A stretch of 18,042 bases of DNA from Candidatus Colimorpha enterica (GCA_000433515.1 FR891150.1:1-18042); one strand, 5' to 3'. Numbered from the stretch's first letter, positions 7,245-14,850 are shown. A program made the numbers and translations. Notes: generated from the sequence alone by a model not told the origin.

Positions 7245-8039
7245 ATGGGCAACTGTAAGGTCATAATGGTCACCTCCTGCAAGGGCGGGGTCGGGAAATC
7301 GACGGTTTCGGCGAATCTCGGCATACGTCTTGCCCTTGACGGCTGGAGGACTCTTATAATCGACTGCGATTTCGGTGTCCGTTCCCTTGACCTTATCATG
7401 GGACTCGAGGACGAGGTCGTTTTCGACATAACCGATATAATTCTCCACGGGATATCCCCCGAAAAGGCGCTTATCCGCGACAGCCGGTCGGAAAACCTGT
7501 TTTTCTGCTCCGCACCGTACAGCTACAATAACGAGCTTGAGCCGGAGCCGTTCCGCACCGCCGTCCGCGATATCAGCGAAAAAATGAACCTCGATTACAT
7601 AATTATCGACACCCCCGGCGATACCGGAAGCCCGTTTCGTCTTGCCGCCTCGGCAGCCGATACCGCGCTTGTCGTATCGACCTACCAGCCCGCCTCGATA
7701 AGGGCAGCCGAAAGGACGGGCATACTCTTAAACGAGCTTGGGGTTCAGTCAAAATATCTCATAATCAACTGCTTCAGTGCCGACGGTATCGAATTCGGTA
7801 TCCGGCCGAGCATTCTTGAGGTGATAGACAAGACTTGCCTCCAGCTTATCGGTATCATCCCGTATGATGCCGCTCTCGGAGAACAGCAGGCAAAGGGAGA
7901 GGACGTTTTCACTCTCCGCCGGTCAAATGCCGCATCTGCTTTCGTCAATATCTCAAAGCGGCTGACGGGGAAGAGCATACCGCTTTTCACTGGATTCAGA
8001 AAAATAAGGCGGAACGCACTTTTACGACGGATTCAATAA
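7245..8039 (+). CDS. MinD-like septum-site ATPase
   Basis: A 264-aa P-loop ATPase of the MinD/ParA superfamily. The deviant Walker A is SCKGGVGKST with signature Lys 13 and 18; Walker A' is LIIDCDFGVRSLDLIMG (D40), the last part close to MinD rather than ParA; Walker B is YIIIDTP (118-124). The C-terminal FTGFRKIRRNALLRRIQ is a basic amphipathic helix like the MinD membrane-targeting tail. MinD dimerises on the membrane with ATP and helps place the division septum through MinC. Two points differ from textbook MinD: DTPGD replaces DxPAG, and the switch region TYQPASIRAAERT is divergent. No minC or minE is nearby. The start at 7245 has GGGGAG at short spacing. mgsA-like follows after 50 bp and may be co-transcribed. 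Confidence 0.85.
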   Translation: MGNCKVIMVTSCKGGVGKSTVSANLGIRLALDGWRTLIIDCDFGVRSLDLIMGLEDEVVFDITDIILHGISPEKALIRDSRSENLFFCSAPYSYNNELEPEPFRTAVRDISEKMNLDYIIIDTPGDTGSPFRLAASAADTALVVSTYQPASIRAAERTGILLNELGVQSKYLIINCFSADGIEFGIRPSILEVIDKTCLQLIGIIPYDAALGEQQAKGEDVFTLRRSNAASAFVNISKRLTGKSIPLFTGFRKIRRNALLRRIQ

Positions 8040-8089
8040 CCGTGTTTCACGGCTTGCATTGATAATACATTTTGAAAGGATTGATAACA

Positions 8090-8542
8090 ATGGAAATAGC
8101 AATCATCGCAGGTGACAGAAAAAAGGAGCTCATGACGCAGTTCTGTATTGCCTATTGCGGCATTCTCGCAAACCACAACCTTTGCGCAACAAGTACTACC
8201 TGTAAATATATATCGGAAGCAACCGGACTTCAGATCGAAAAACTCCTCTCCGGACAGCACGGAGGGGTTCAGCAGATTTCGTCAAGGGTCGCCTATGACG
8301 AGATCGACCTTGTCCTTTTCTTCCGCGATGCATACGAGCACGAGGCTGGGTCTGAGGCGGAGAAAAACGATCTTGACCTGCTCAAGCTCTGCGATATCCA
8401 CAATATTCCGATTGCCACCAATATCGCGACCGCAGAGATCCTTGTCCGCGCGCTCGACAGGGGCGATCTTGACTGGCGCGAAATAGTCAATCCGCGTTCC
8501 GAGTACAATCTCAAGAAAAAGAGGATGGCAATGAAGCGCTGA
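8090..8542 (+). CDS. Methylglyoxal synthase-like protein with altered active site
   Basis: A 150-aa MgsA-fold protein. The scaffold follows clostridial MgsA closely (KKELMTQFCIAYCGIL, HNLCAT, SEATGL, YDEIDLVLFFRD, IHNIPIATNIATAEIL, DLDWREIVNP). MgsA makes methylglyoxal from dihydroxyacetone phosphate. Residues recalled as catalytic in E. coli MgsA are replaced: the general-base Asp71 position is V60 (SGQHGGVQQ, usually SGPxGGDQQ), His98 aligns with A90, Asp101 with N93, and His19 with G8. The phosphate loop ATGTTG is ATSTTC. D9 and D80 remain. The loop at 81-93 is 3 residues longer. It is probably not a working MgsA. AAGGA lies 9 nt before ATG 8090. It sits 50 bp after the MinD-like gene. Confidence 0.85.
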   Translation: MEIAIIAGDRKKELMTQFCIAYCGILANHNLCATSTTCKYISEATGLQIEKLLSGQHGGVQQISSRVAYDEIDLVLFFRDAYEHEAGSEAEKNDLDLLKLCDIHNIPIATNIATAEILVRALDRGDLDWREIVNPRSEYNLKKKRMAMKR

Positions 8543-8561
8543 CCGGCAGCCCGGTGAAAAA

Positions 8562-8584
8562 AACTCCCGCCGCGGGGGTTCTTT
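8562..8584 (+). terminator. Possible terminator after the MgsA-like gene
   Basis: An 8-bp stem with one G-U pair (AACTCCCG 8562-8569, CGGGGGTT 8573-8580) and a 3-nt loop is followed by CTTT. It starts 19 bp after the stop codon. The T tail is short. Confidence 0.55.
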
Positions 8585-8782
8585 GGGCATCTTTTCATGA
8601 GTTTCATAGGATAACCGTCAAAAGGGTGTAAAAAATTCAGGATGAGTTTTTTGCACCTTTTTCTTCTCGCGCGGCGGGACGGGTGCATTCTTCCGATGTC
8701 AGTATTATATCACACTGTGTTCCGTTTGTCGTCCCCCGGAATTCCCCTCCCGACGCGCATTTTCAAGGTAATTTCATGCCGT

Positions 8783-8822
8783 TTTTCTGATTTACAAAAT
8801 GTTAACATTTTATCTCAGAAAA
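8783..8822. repeat. Nested inverted repeat just upstream of the hrcA promoter
   Basis: Outer arms TTTTCTGA (8783-8790) and TCAGAAAA (8815-8822) are perfect 8-bp complements. They enclose the perfect 16-bp palindrome AAAATGTTAACATTTT (8796-8811). The element ends 4 bp before the -35 hexamer. Confidence 0.75.
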
Positions 8823-8826
8823 GTTC

Positions 8827-8855
8827 TTGACAAAGCTCAAGAATAATGGTACATT
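8827..8855 (+). promoter_or_regulatory. Promoter of the hrcA-dnaK operon
   Basis: TTGACA (8827-8832), 17-bp spacer, TACATT (8850-8855). The -35 is part of the inverted repeat TTCTTGA (8824-8830) / TCAAGAA (8837-8843); the -10 is inside AATAATG (8842-8848) / CATTATT (8852-8858). CIRCE begins 11 bp after the -10. Confidence 0.8.
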
Positions 8856-8866
8856 ATTATCAACGA

Positions 8867-8893
8867 TTAGCACTTGAGTGTTCAGAGTGCTAA
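8867..8893 (+). promoter_or_regulatory. CIRCE operator (HrcA binding site)
   Basis: TTAGCACTT-N9-GAGTGCTAA matches the CIRCE consensus TTAGCACTC-N9-GAGTGCTAA with one base change in the left arm (T for C at position 9). It covers the expected transcription start, where bound HrcA would block the operon and release it on heat shock. Confidence 0.95.
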
Positions 8894-8925
8894 TGACGGA
8901 CAAGGCGAAAGGAGCGAAAGATGCG

Positions 8926-10032
8926 ATGAACGGCGACGGAAGTCTACTTAATGAACGTAAGAAACTGATTCTTAAAGCAATTATTGAGGCTCACGTCAAA
9001 GAAGGCGAACCCGTCGGGTCGAAATACCTGACGCAGAATAAGCAGATCGCGCTTTCCTCTGCTACCATCCGCAACGAGATGTCAGAGCTTGAAGAGATGG
9101 GATATCTCGAACAGCCCCACACCTCGGCAGGCAGAGTTCCCTCGGAACACGGCTACCGTTTCTACGTCAACAGTCTGATGCAGAAATACCGTATGTCCCA
9201 GAACGAGCTTGCAAGAATGAACACCCTCGTAAAGAGCCGGCTTGCAGAGGTGGATAAACTCCTCGAAACAGCCACGCAGCTTGCTGCGGCTCTTACGAAT
9301 TACACCTCGATTGCGATCAAGTCGGGTCAGAGTGCGGCGGTCATCACAAAGTTCCGTCTGGTGTTCTTAACCGACGAAATGCTGATGTTGGTCATGCTTA
9401 TGGCTGACGGCTCGGTAAAGACCTCCCAGATCCACGCCGAGATAAGGATCGACGCGGATATGCTTGAGCGCCTTGAATTCATGCTGAACACAAGAGTCGC
9501 CGGAAAGCGTGCCGACGAGATCACGATGCCGCTTGTCATGGAGCTTGAAAGAAGCTTCGGAGACGGCGACAGCCTTGTCGGTCCCGTGCTTAAATGCATA
9601 TGCGGAACGCTCGGCGACGGCTCGGACGGGGAGGTTAGGCTCTCCGGCGTGAACAATCTGCTTGAGTATCCGGAATATGCCGATGCACGGAAGTTCAAGG
9701 ATCTGCTCGGAGTGCTTGAGGAAAAGCGCGATCTTCTGAAGCTCGTTTCCGAGTCGGATGAAGACACCGGCAGGCCTCAGGTCATAATCGGAAGCGAAAA
9801 CAGCGTCGAGGAAATGCAGGATTCGGCTCTCGTGTTCCAGAAGATACATTCCGGCGGAAAGGTTGTCGGGGCGATCGGAATACTGGGACCGCGCAGGATG
9901 GATTATTCGAAGGTCATATCCACGGTCGAATATATCGCGGAGAACATTTCCGGGCTTCTTGATCCGGAAAAAGGACTCCCACCGGGCGGTGAATCCGGCG
10001 GCAACAACAATAATCGAAAGGAACAGTCATGA
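8926..10032 (+). CDS. hrcA: Heat-inducible transcription repressor HrcA
   Basis: A 368-aa repressor, slightly longer than the usual 340-350, that binds CIRCE and is kept active by the GroE chaperonin. The N-terminal winged helix is clear: LNERKKLILKAIIEAHVKEGEPVGSKYL, then LSSATIRNEMSELEEMGYLEQPHTSAGRVPSEHGYRFYV, the diagnostic HrcA block. The C-terminal domain has the family pattern HSGGKVVGAIGILGPRRMDYSKVI. The start at 8926 is chosen because AAAGGAG lies 11 nt upstream; the GTG at 8878 and ATG at 8893 fall in or at the edge of CIRCE without a ribosome binding site. The tail after LLDP is a low-complexity Gly/Asn stretch. It overlaps grpE by 4 nt and heads the operon it controls. Confidence 0.96.
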   Translation: MNGDGSLLNERKKLILKAIIEAHVKEGEPVGSKYLTQNKQIALSSATIRNEMSELEEMGYLEQPHTSAGRVPSEHGYRFYVNSLMQKYRMSQNELARMNTLVKSRLAEVDKLLETATQLAAALTNYTSIAIKSGQSAAVITKFRLVFLTDEMLMLVMLMADGSVKTSQIHAEIRIDADMLERLEFMLNTRVAGKRADEITMPLVMELERSFGDGDSLVGPVLKCICGTLGDGSDGEVRLSGVNNLLEYPEYADARKFKDLLGVLEEKRDLLKLVSESDEDTGRPQVIIGSENSVEEMQDSALVFQKIHSGGKVVGAIGILGPRRMDYSKVISTVEYIAENISGLLDPEKGLPPGGESGGNNNNRKEQS

Positions 10033-10655
10033 ACGAAAAGAACACCGGCAGGGACTGCGGCTGCAATGCGGATATTCCCGCCGAGGACACCGCAGAGATG
10101 AAAAAAGCTCCCGACAGCAAGCCGGAAGAAAAGGAATCCGGCTGCTGCTGCGGAAAAGGCGGCGGGGAAGCTGAGGAGCCGAAAAAGGAGTGCTCCAAGA
10201 AGGAAGAAAAAAAGCTGAAGGAGGAAAACGAGAAGCTCAACTCATCGCTTTCCGAGCTTAACGATAAATACACAAGAATGCTCGCAGAGTACGACAATTT
10301 CAGAAAGCGCGCCGCAAAGGAGCGCGACGGAATCTACGGCGATGCCTGCGCGGACATTCTCAAAGAGGTGCTTACCGTCAGAGACAGCCTTGAATTGGCA
10401 ACGAAGTACGCCGACGAAAGCGAGCTGAGCAAGGGCGTGTCGATGACACTTGCAAAATTCGACGCCGTCTTGAAAAAGCTCGGGGTCGAGGAGTTCGGAA
10501 AGCCCGGCGAGAAATTCGACCCGAATCTCCACAACGCCGTTCTTCACACCGAGGATGAAAGCCTCGGCGAAAACGAAATAGCCGAAGTAATGCTGAAGGG
10601 CTATAAAAAAGGCGACAGGATCATAAGATATGCCATGGTCAGGGTCGCAAACTAA
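10029..10655 (+). CDS. grpE: Nucleotide exchange factor GrpE with cysteine-rich N-terminus
   Basis: GrpE releases ADP from DnaK. The 208-aa protein has the long coiled-coil helix (about 55-105) with YTRMLAEYDNFRKRAAKER, then the beta domain with FDPNLHNAVLHTED, VMLKGYKKGDRIIRYAMVRVAN at the C-terminus, all typical. The start codon overlaps the hrcA stop as ATGA, indicating coupled translation. Unusual is the disordered acidic N-terminus, which contains six cysteines (C10, C12, C39, C40, C41, C55) in CGC, GCCCGKGGG and KECSK settings. As I recall the family, GrpE N-termini are acidic and mostly Cys-free. Metal binding or a redox response is possible but not shown. Confidence 0.96.
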   Translation: MNEKNTGRDCGCNADIPAEDTAEMKKAPDSKPEEKESGCCCGKGGGEAEEPKKECSKKEEKKLKEENEKLNSSLSELNDKYTRMLAEYDNFRKRAAKERDGIYGDACADILKEVLTVRDSLELATKYADESELSKGVSMTLAKFDAVLKKLGVEEFGKPGEKFDPNLHNAVLHTEDESLGENEIAEVMLKGYKKGDRIIRYAMVRVAN

Positions 10656-10715
10656 AAACGACATTCAGAAAAATCTAACGATATATACTCACAGAAACAC
10701 GGAGGATCAATTATT

Positions 10716-12560
10716 ATGGAAAAAATCATTGGTATCGATCTCGGCACGACCAATTCGTGCGTTGCAGTTTATGAAGGCGGCGAGCCCGTCGTCATCCCCA
10801 ATCCCGAAGGTGCAAGAACCACACCTTCCGTCGTCGCATTCACCAAGACCGGTGAGAGGATCGTCGGTCAGGTTGCAAAGCGTCAGGCTATCACAAATCC
10901 CGACAGAACCGTTATGTCGATAAAGCGTCATATGGGCTCCGATTACAGGGTCAATATCGACGGCAAGAGCTATACCCCCCAGGAGATCTCCGCGATGATC
11001 CTTCAGAAGCTGAAGGCGGACGCAGAGGCTTACCTCGGAACAAAGGTCACAAAGGCCGTCATCACGGTTCCCGCATACTTCTCCGACGCACAGCGTCAGG
11101 CAACCAAGGACGCCGGCAAGATCGCCGGACTTGAGGTCATGAGAATCATCAACGAGCCGACGGCGGCAGCGCTTGCTTACGGCATGGATAAGGAAAACGA
11201 CCAGAGGATCATGGTATTCGACCTCGGCGGCGGTACGTTCGATGTCTCGATACTTGAAATTTCCGACGGCGTGTTTGAAGTCCTTGCAACAAACGGCGAT
11301 ACCCACCTCGGCGGCGACGATTTCGACCAGAGAGTCATCGACTGGATGGCTGACAAGTTCAAGGCAGAGAACGGCATCGACCTGAGAAACGACAAGATGG
11401 TGCTCCAGAGACTCAAGGATGCCGCAGAGAAGGCAAAGATCGAGCTTTCCGGCATGAGCAGCACCAACATCAACCTGCCCTTCATCACCGCGACCGCGGC
11501 AGGTCCTCTCCACTTCGATGCAACCCTTACAAGGGCTGAATTCGACAGGATCACCGCAGACCTCGTTGACCGCTGCATGGGACCGACAAAGAAGGCTCTT
11601 GCGGACGCGGGTGTCAGCGTGAATCAGATAGACAAGGTTCTCCTCGTCGGCGGTTCGACAAGGATCCCGGCGGTTCAGGAATCGGTAAAGAAGTTCATCG
11701 GCAAGGATCCCTTCAAGGGCATCAACCCCGATGAGTGCGTGGCAGTCGGCGCGGCTATCCAGGCGGGCGTCCTCGGCGGCGACGTCAAGGATCTGCTGCT
11801 TCTCGATGTAACTCCGCTGTCGCTCGGTATAGAGACTCTCGGCGGTGTCTGCACCAGGATTATCGACAGAAACACCACCATCCCGGTCAAGAAGAGCCAG
11901 ATCTTCTCGACTGCGGCTGACAGTCAGACCTCCGTTGAGATACACGTCCTTCAGGGCGAGCGCGAGATGGCAAGCGGAAACACCACACTCGGACGCTTCG
12001 TTCTTGACGGAATCGCTCCTGCTCCCAGAGGGGTGCCGCAGATCGAGGTCACGTTCGATATCGATGCAAACGGTATCGTCAACGTCTCGGCTCTTGACAA
12101 GGGCACCGGCAAGGAACAGCATATAACCATCACCTCGTCCTCCAACATGAGCAAGGAAGACATCGACCGCGCCGTGAAGGAAGCCGAAAAGTTCGCCGAC
12201 GAGGACAAGAAGCTGAAGGAGGCGGTTGAGATAAAGAACCGCGCCGAAAGCCTTATCTTCCAGAGCGAAAAGACCCTCGGCGAGATCGGCGACAAGCTTC
12301 CCGAAAGCGACAAGGAAGAGGTAAAGGCAGCCGTCGAAAAGCTGAAGAACACCGTCAAGGACGGAAACACCGACGCTGTCAAGGCTGACACAGAGGCTCT
12401 TGAGCAGGCATTCTACAAGCTGTCCGAGAAGCTCTACAAGCAGCAGGGCGGCGCTCCGGGCGCTGACAGCGGCAATGCAGGCGGCGCAGGAAACGGCGGA
12501 AACGGTCCCGACAGCGAGGGCTACTACAACGCCGATTACGAAGACAAAACCGGTAAATAA
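10716..12560 (+). CDS. dnaK: Molecular chaperone DnaK (Hsp70)
   Basis: A 614-aa ATP-dependent chaperone. The ATPase domain (1 to about 360) shows IIGIDLGTTNSCVAV, the adenine and phosphate motifs INEPTAAALAYG, VFDLGGGTFDVSIL and LLVGGSTRIPAV. The conserved interdomain linker DLLLLDVTPLSLGIE is followed by the substrate-binding domain and a helical lid. The C-terminus is Gly/Asn-rich and ends YEDKTGK. The block found in Gram-negative DnaK near residues 80-100 is absent, as in Firmicutes. GGAGG lies 10 nt before the ATG. The gap to grpE is 60 bp with no visible promoter. The high-GC coding bias gives a long spurious antisense frame. Confidence 0.99.
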   Translation: MEKIIGIDLGTTNSCVAVYEGGEPVVIPNPEGARTTPSVVAFTKTGERIVGQVAKRQAITNPDRTVMSIKRHMGSDYRVNIDGKSYTPQEISAMILQKLKADAEAYLGTKVTKAVITVPAYFSDAQRQATKDAGKIAGLEVMRIINEPTAAALAYGMDKENDQRIMVFDLGGGTFDVSILEISDGVFEVLATNGDTHLGGDDFDQRVIDWMADKFKAENGIDLRNDKMVLQRLKDAAEKAKIELSGMSSTNINLPFITATAAGPLHFDATLTRAEFDRITADLVDRCMGPTKKALADAGVSVNQIDKVLLVGGSTRIPAVQESVKKFIGKDPFKGINPDECVAVGAAIQAGVLGGDVKDLLLLDVTPLSLGIETLGGVCTRIIDRNTTIPVKKSQIFSTAADSQTSVEIHVLQGEREMASGNTTLGRFVLDGIAPAPRGVPQIEVTFDIDANGIVNVSALDKGTGKEQHITITSSSNMSKEDIDRAVKEAEKFADEDKKLKEAVEIKNRAESLIFQSEKTLGEIGDKLPESDKEEVKAAVEKLKNTVKDGNTDAVKADTEALEQAFYKLSEKLYKQQGGAPGADSGNAGGAGNGGNGPDSEGYYNADYEDKTGK

Positions 12561-12576
12561 ACGGCAATAAGCTGAT

Positions 12577-12654
12577 GGGGATGGTGAATATTTCCGCCAT
12601 CCCCGTTCGGCGTTGCTACGCCGCGATGAATACCAACCTCCGGCTTACGGGGGT
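12577..12654 (+). promoter_or_regulatory. Three consecutive hairpins between dnaK and dnaJ
   Basis: Stem 1: GGGGATGG (12577-12584) with CCATCCCC (12597-12604). Stem 2: CGGCG (12608-12612) with CGCCG (12619-12623). Stem 3: ACCTCCG (12636-12642) with CGGGGGT (12648-12654), one G-U. None has a T tail. They may act as mRNA processing or stability elements that set dnaK and dnaJ levels apart. Confidence 0.6.
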
Positions 12655-12674
12655 GAAAAGGCACGGAATTATTT

Positions 12675-13805
12675 ATGGCAGAAAAAAGAGATTACTATGA
12701 AGTGCTTGGGCTGAGCAAGGGCGCAAGCGACGATGAAATAAAAAAAGCATACCGGAAGCTGGCAAAGCAGTATCACCCCGATATGAACCCCGGAGACAAG
12801 GTCGCCGAGGAGAAATTCAAGGAAGTGAACGAGGCTTATGCAGTCCTCTCCGACCCGGACAAGAAGGCAAAGTATGACCAGTACGGCCATGCGGCATTCG
12901 ATCCTTCAATGGGAGGCGGCGGAGCAGGGTTCGGCGGCTTCGGAGACTTCGATTTCGGCGATATCTTCAGCAGTTTCTTTGGCGGCGGAGGCGGCGGAGC
13001 GTCGTCATCGGCAAGAAGAAACGCTCCGATAAGAGGCGAGGATATCCAGTACCGCATTACGCTTACCTTTGAAGAAGCGGCATTCGGGTGCAGGAAGGAC
13101 ATAAGCTACGCGCGGGTCGAGAAATGCTCCGAGTGCGGGGGAAGCGGCGCGGCAAAGGGCACGTCAGCCGAGACCTGTCCGACCTGCGGAGGCACAGGTC
13201 AGGTGCGCTCGTCGCAGAGAACGGCATTCGGCATCTTCCAGTCCACTCACGCCTGCGACAACTGCCGGGGAACCGGTAAGATAATTAAGACTCCCTGCCG
13301 CAACTGCAACGGTAAGGGGTATGTCAGGATCACGAAAAAGCTCACCGTCACGATCCCTGCGGGCATCGACAACGGCGAGTTCCTCCGCGTTTCCGGACAG
13401 GGCAACGAGGGCAGAAACGGCGGCCCCGCGGGCGATCTTATCGTTGCCGTGACCGTCAGGGCTCATTCGATATTCGAGCGTGACGGCAGCAACATATACT
13501 GCGACATACCGATAACCTTCGTTGAGGCGGCTCTCGGCGCCGAGATCGACGTTCCGACGCTTGAGGAACCGGTGAAGTACACCATCCCGGAGGGAACGCA
13601 GACCGGCACGTCGTTTACCGTGCGCGGCGCGGGTATTGTTTCGACAAGAACCGGCAGGAAGGGCGACCTTATCTTCCGGGCGATTGTCGAGGTGCCGAAG
13701 AACCTGAACGAAAAGCAGAAACAGCTTCTCCGCGATTTTGCGGACGAATGCGGTCAGAGAAACTACACAAAGCGCCAGTCTTTCTTCAGAAAATTCAAGA
13801 AATGA
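12675..13805 (+). CDS. dnaJ: Chaperone DnaJ (Hsp40), type I
   Basis: A 376-aa co-chaperone that delivers substrates to DnaK and stimulates its ATPase. The J domain (about 5-70) has the essential HPD in YHPDMNPGDK. A Gly/Phe-rich region (about 76-110) follows. The zinc-finger domain has all four CxxCxGxG repeats: CSECGGSG, CPTCGGTG, CDNCRGTG and CRNCNGKG. The C-terminal substrate and dimerisation region is normal. The ribosome binding site is weak (CGGA about 7 nt before the ATG, or AAAGG farther upstream), and three hairpins lie just before it, so expression may be lower than that of dnaK. It is followed by prmA after 73 bp containing a strong hairpin. Confidence 0.98.
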   Translation: MAEKRDYYEVLGLSKGASDDEIKKAYRKLAKQYHPDMNPGDKVAEEKFKEVNEAYAVLSDPDKKAKYDQYGHAAFDPSMGGGGAGFGGFGDFDFGDIFSSFFGGGGGGASSSARRNAPIRGEDIQYRITLTFEEAAFGCRKDISYARVEKCSECGGSGAAKGTSAETCPTCGGTGQVRSSQRTAFGIFQSTHACDNCRGTGKIIKTPCRNCNGKGYVRITKKLTVTIPAGIDNGEFLRVSGQGNEGRNGGPAGDLIVAVTVRAHSIFERDGSNIYCDIPITFVEAALGAEIDVPTLEEPVKYTIPEGTQTGTSFTVRGAGIVSTRTGRKGDLIFRAIVEVPKNLNEKQKQLLRDFADECGQRNYTKRQSFFRKFKK

Positions 13806-13815
13806 CGGCGAAAAT

Positions 13816-13848
13816 GGCGCAGGTCTGCGCAAAAACCGGACCTGCGCC
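13816..13848 (+). terminator. Hairpin between dnaJ and prmA, possible attenuator
   Basis: A perfect 10-bp stem (GGCGCAGGTC 13816-13825, GACCTGCGCC 13839-13848) with a 13-nt loop starts 11 bp after the dnaJ stop. The bases that follow are only loosely T-rich, so partial read-through into prmA is likely. Confidence 0.5.
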
Positions 13849-13878
13849 GCACTTACATACTTATTTGAAAGGATCATC

Positions 13879-14811
13879 ATGGGAAACTGGATACAGATAA
13901 GGGTGGCTTGCAGAGCGGAGGATCTTGATACCGTTGCCTCTGTCATGAGTATGCTTGACAACGGGCTTCTCATCGAGGATGCGAACGAGATCGATCAGAT
14001 GAATACCTGCTACGGGGAGCTTATCGACGAGGAGATGAAAAACGCCGACAGAACACACGGCGCGGTCAGCATCTACGTTCCGGAGGACAGAAGCCCCGCC
14101 GACCACGTTTCGTTCATTAAGGAACGCCTCGGGTATGAGGGGATAGAATACGGGATTTCGCTTTCGGGAATGAAGGAAGAGGACTGGGCGAATTCGTGGA
14201 AGAAGTATTTCAAGCCGATAAGAATAGGGAAGAGGCTTGTCGTTGTCCCCACATGGGAGAAATATGAGCCTGTTCCGGGAGATCTTATACTTTCGATGGA
14301 TCCCGGCATGGCTTTCGGCACCGGAACGCATGAGACAACACGTCTTTGCGCGACATTGGTGGAGGAGCACATGAAGCCCGGAGCGAAGGTACTTGACCTC
14401 GGCACCGGAAGCGGGATACTTGCCATCGCGGCATCAAAGCTCGGCGCCGGCTCGGTGAACGCTTACGACATTGACCCCGTCGCCGTCAGAGTGGCTGAGG
14501 AGAACTGTCTTGAGAACAGCTGCCTGAACATAAAGTGCGGAATATCCGACCTGCTTGCCGGTGTGGAGATGCCGGAGGGCGGATTTGATTTTGTATGCGC
14601 TAACATTGTTGCCGACATCATAGTCAGAATGGCGCCGGATATCGCAAAATATATGAGAGACGGCGGACTTCTTGCCGTTTCCGGAATAATCGATACACAG
14701 GCTGACAGAGTGAGACGCGCGCTTGAGGACGGCGGACTGACGCTTGTCAGGGTCACTGCCGAAAATGACTGGAAAGCAATGCTGTTCGCGCGCCTTTTTG
14801 TGGCGAAGTGA
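13879..14811 (+). CDS. prmA: Ribosomal protein L11 methyltransferase
   Basis: A 310-aa S-adenosylmethionine-dependent enzyme that methylates lysines of ribosomal protein L11. The N-terminal substrate-recognition domain is followed by LILSMDPGMAFGTGTHETTRLC, the diagnostic PrmA block, then the SAM-binding motif VLDLGTGSGILAIAASKLGA, the acidic residue in AYDIDPVAV, and the NIVADII motif (usually N[IV]LA). The start at 13879 has GAAAGGA 6 nt upstream; longer in-frame starts lie inside dnaJ. In Firmicutes prmA commonly follows dnaJ, so it is probably the last gene of the heat-shock operon. No clear terminator lies between it and the tRNA-Leu promoter. Confidence 0.97.
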   Translation: MGNWIQIRVACRAEDLDTVASVMSMLDNGLLIEDANEIDQMNTCYGELIDEEMKNADRTHGAVSIYVPEDRSPADHVSFIKERLGYEGIEYGISLSGMKEEDWANSWKKYFKPIRIGKRLVVVPTWEKYEPVPGDLILSMDPGMAFGTGTHETTRLCATLVEEHMKPGAKVLDLGTGSGILAIAASKLGAGSVNAYDIDPVAVRVAEENCLENSCLNIKCGISDLLAGVEMPEGGFDFVCANIVADIIVRMAPDIAKYMRDGGLLAVSGIIDTQADRVRRALEDGGLTLVRVTAENDWKAMLFARLFVAK

Positions 14812-14850
14812 CAAATCGCAAAAAAACACGCAGAAAACCGAAATTTGTTC

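Larger units (their letters stand above)
8543..8925. other. Long intergenic region: mgsA-like 3' end and hrcA control region
   Basis: A 383-bp stretch without a gene I accept. From left to right it holds the terminator hairpin at 8562, about 200 bp in which I see nothing clear, a nested AT-rich dyad (8783-8822), the hrcA promoter with two further inverted repeats, CIRCE and the hrcA ribosome binding site AAAGGAG (8908-8914). Confidence 0.7.

Noticed and set aside
10707..12122. Long open frame (471 aa) on the strand opposite dnaK
   Set aside because: It mirrors the strongly biased codon use of dnaK, has no ribosome binding site or promoter, and its product looks like no known protein. Antisense frames opposite dnaK are a known artefact.
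13164..13973. 269-aa open frame opposite dnaJ and prmA
   Set aside because: It spans two well-supported genes and the gap between them in antisense; no ribosome binding site.
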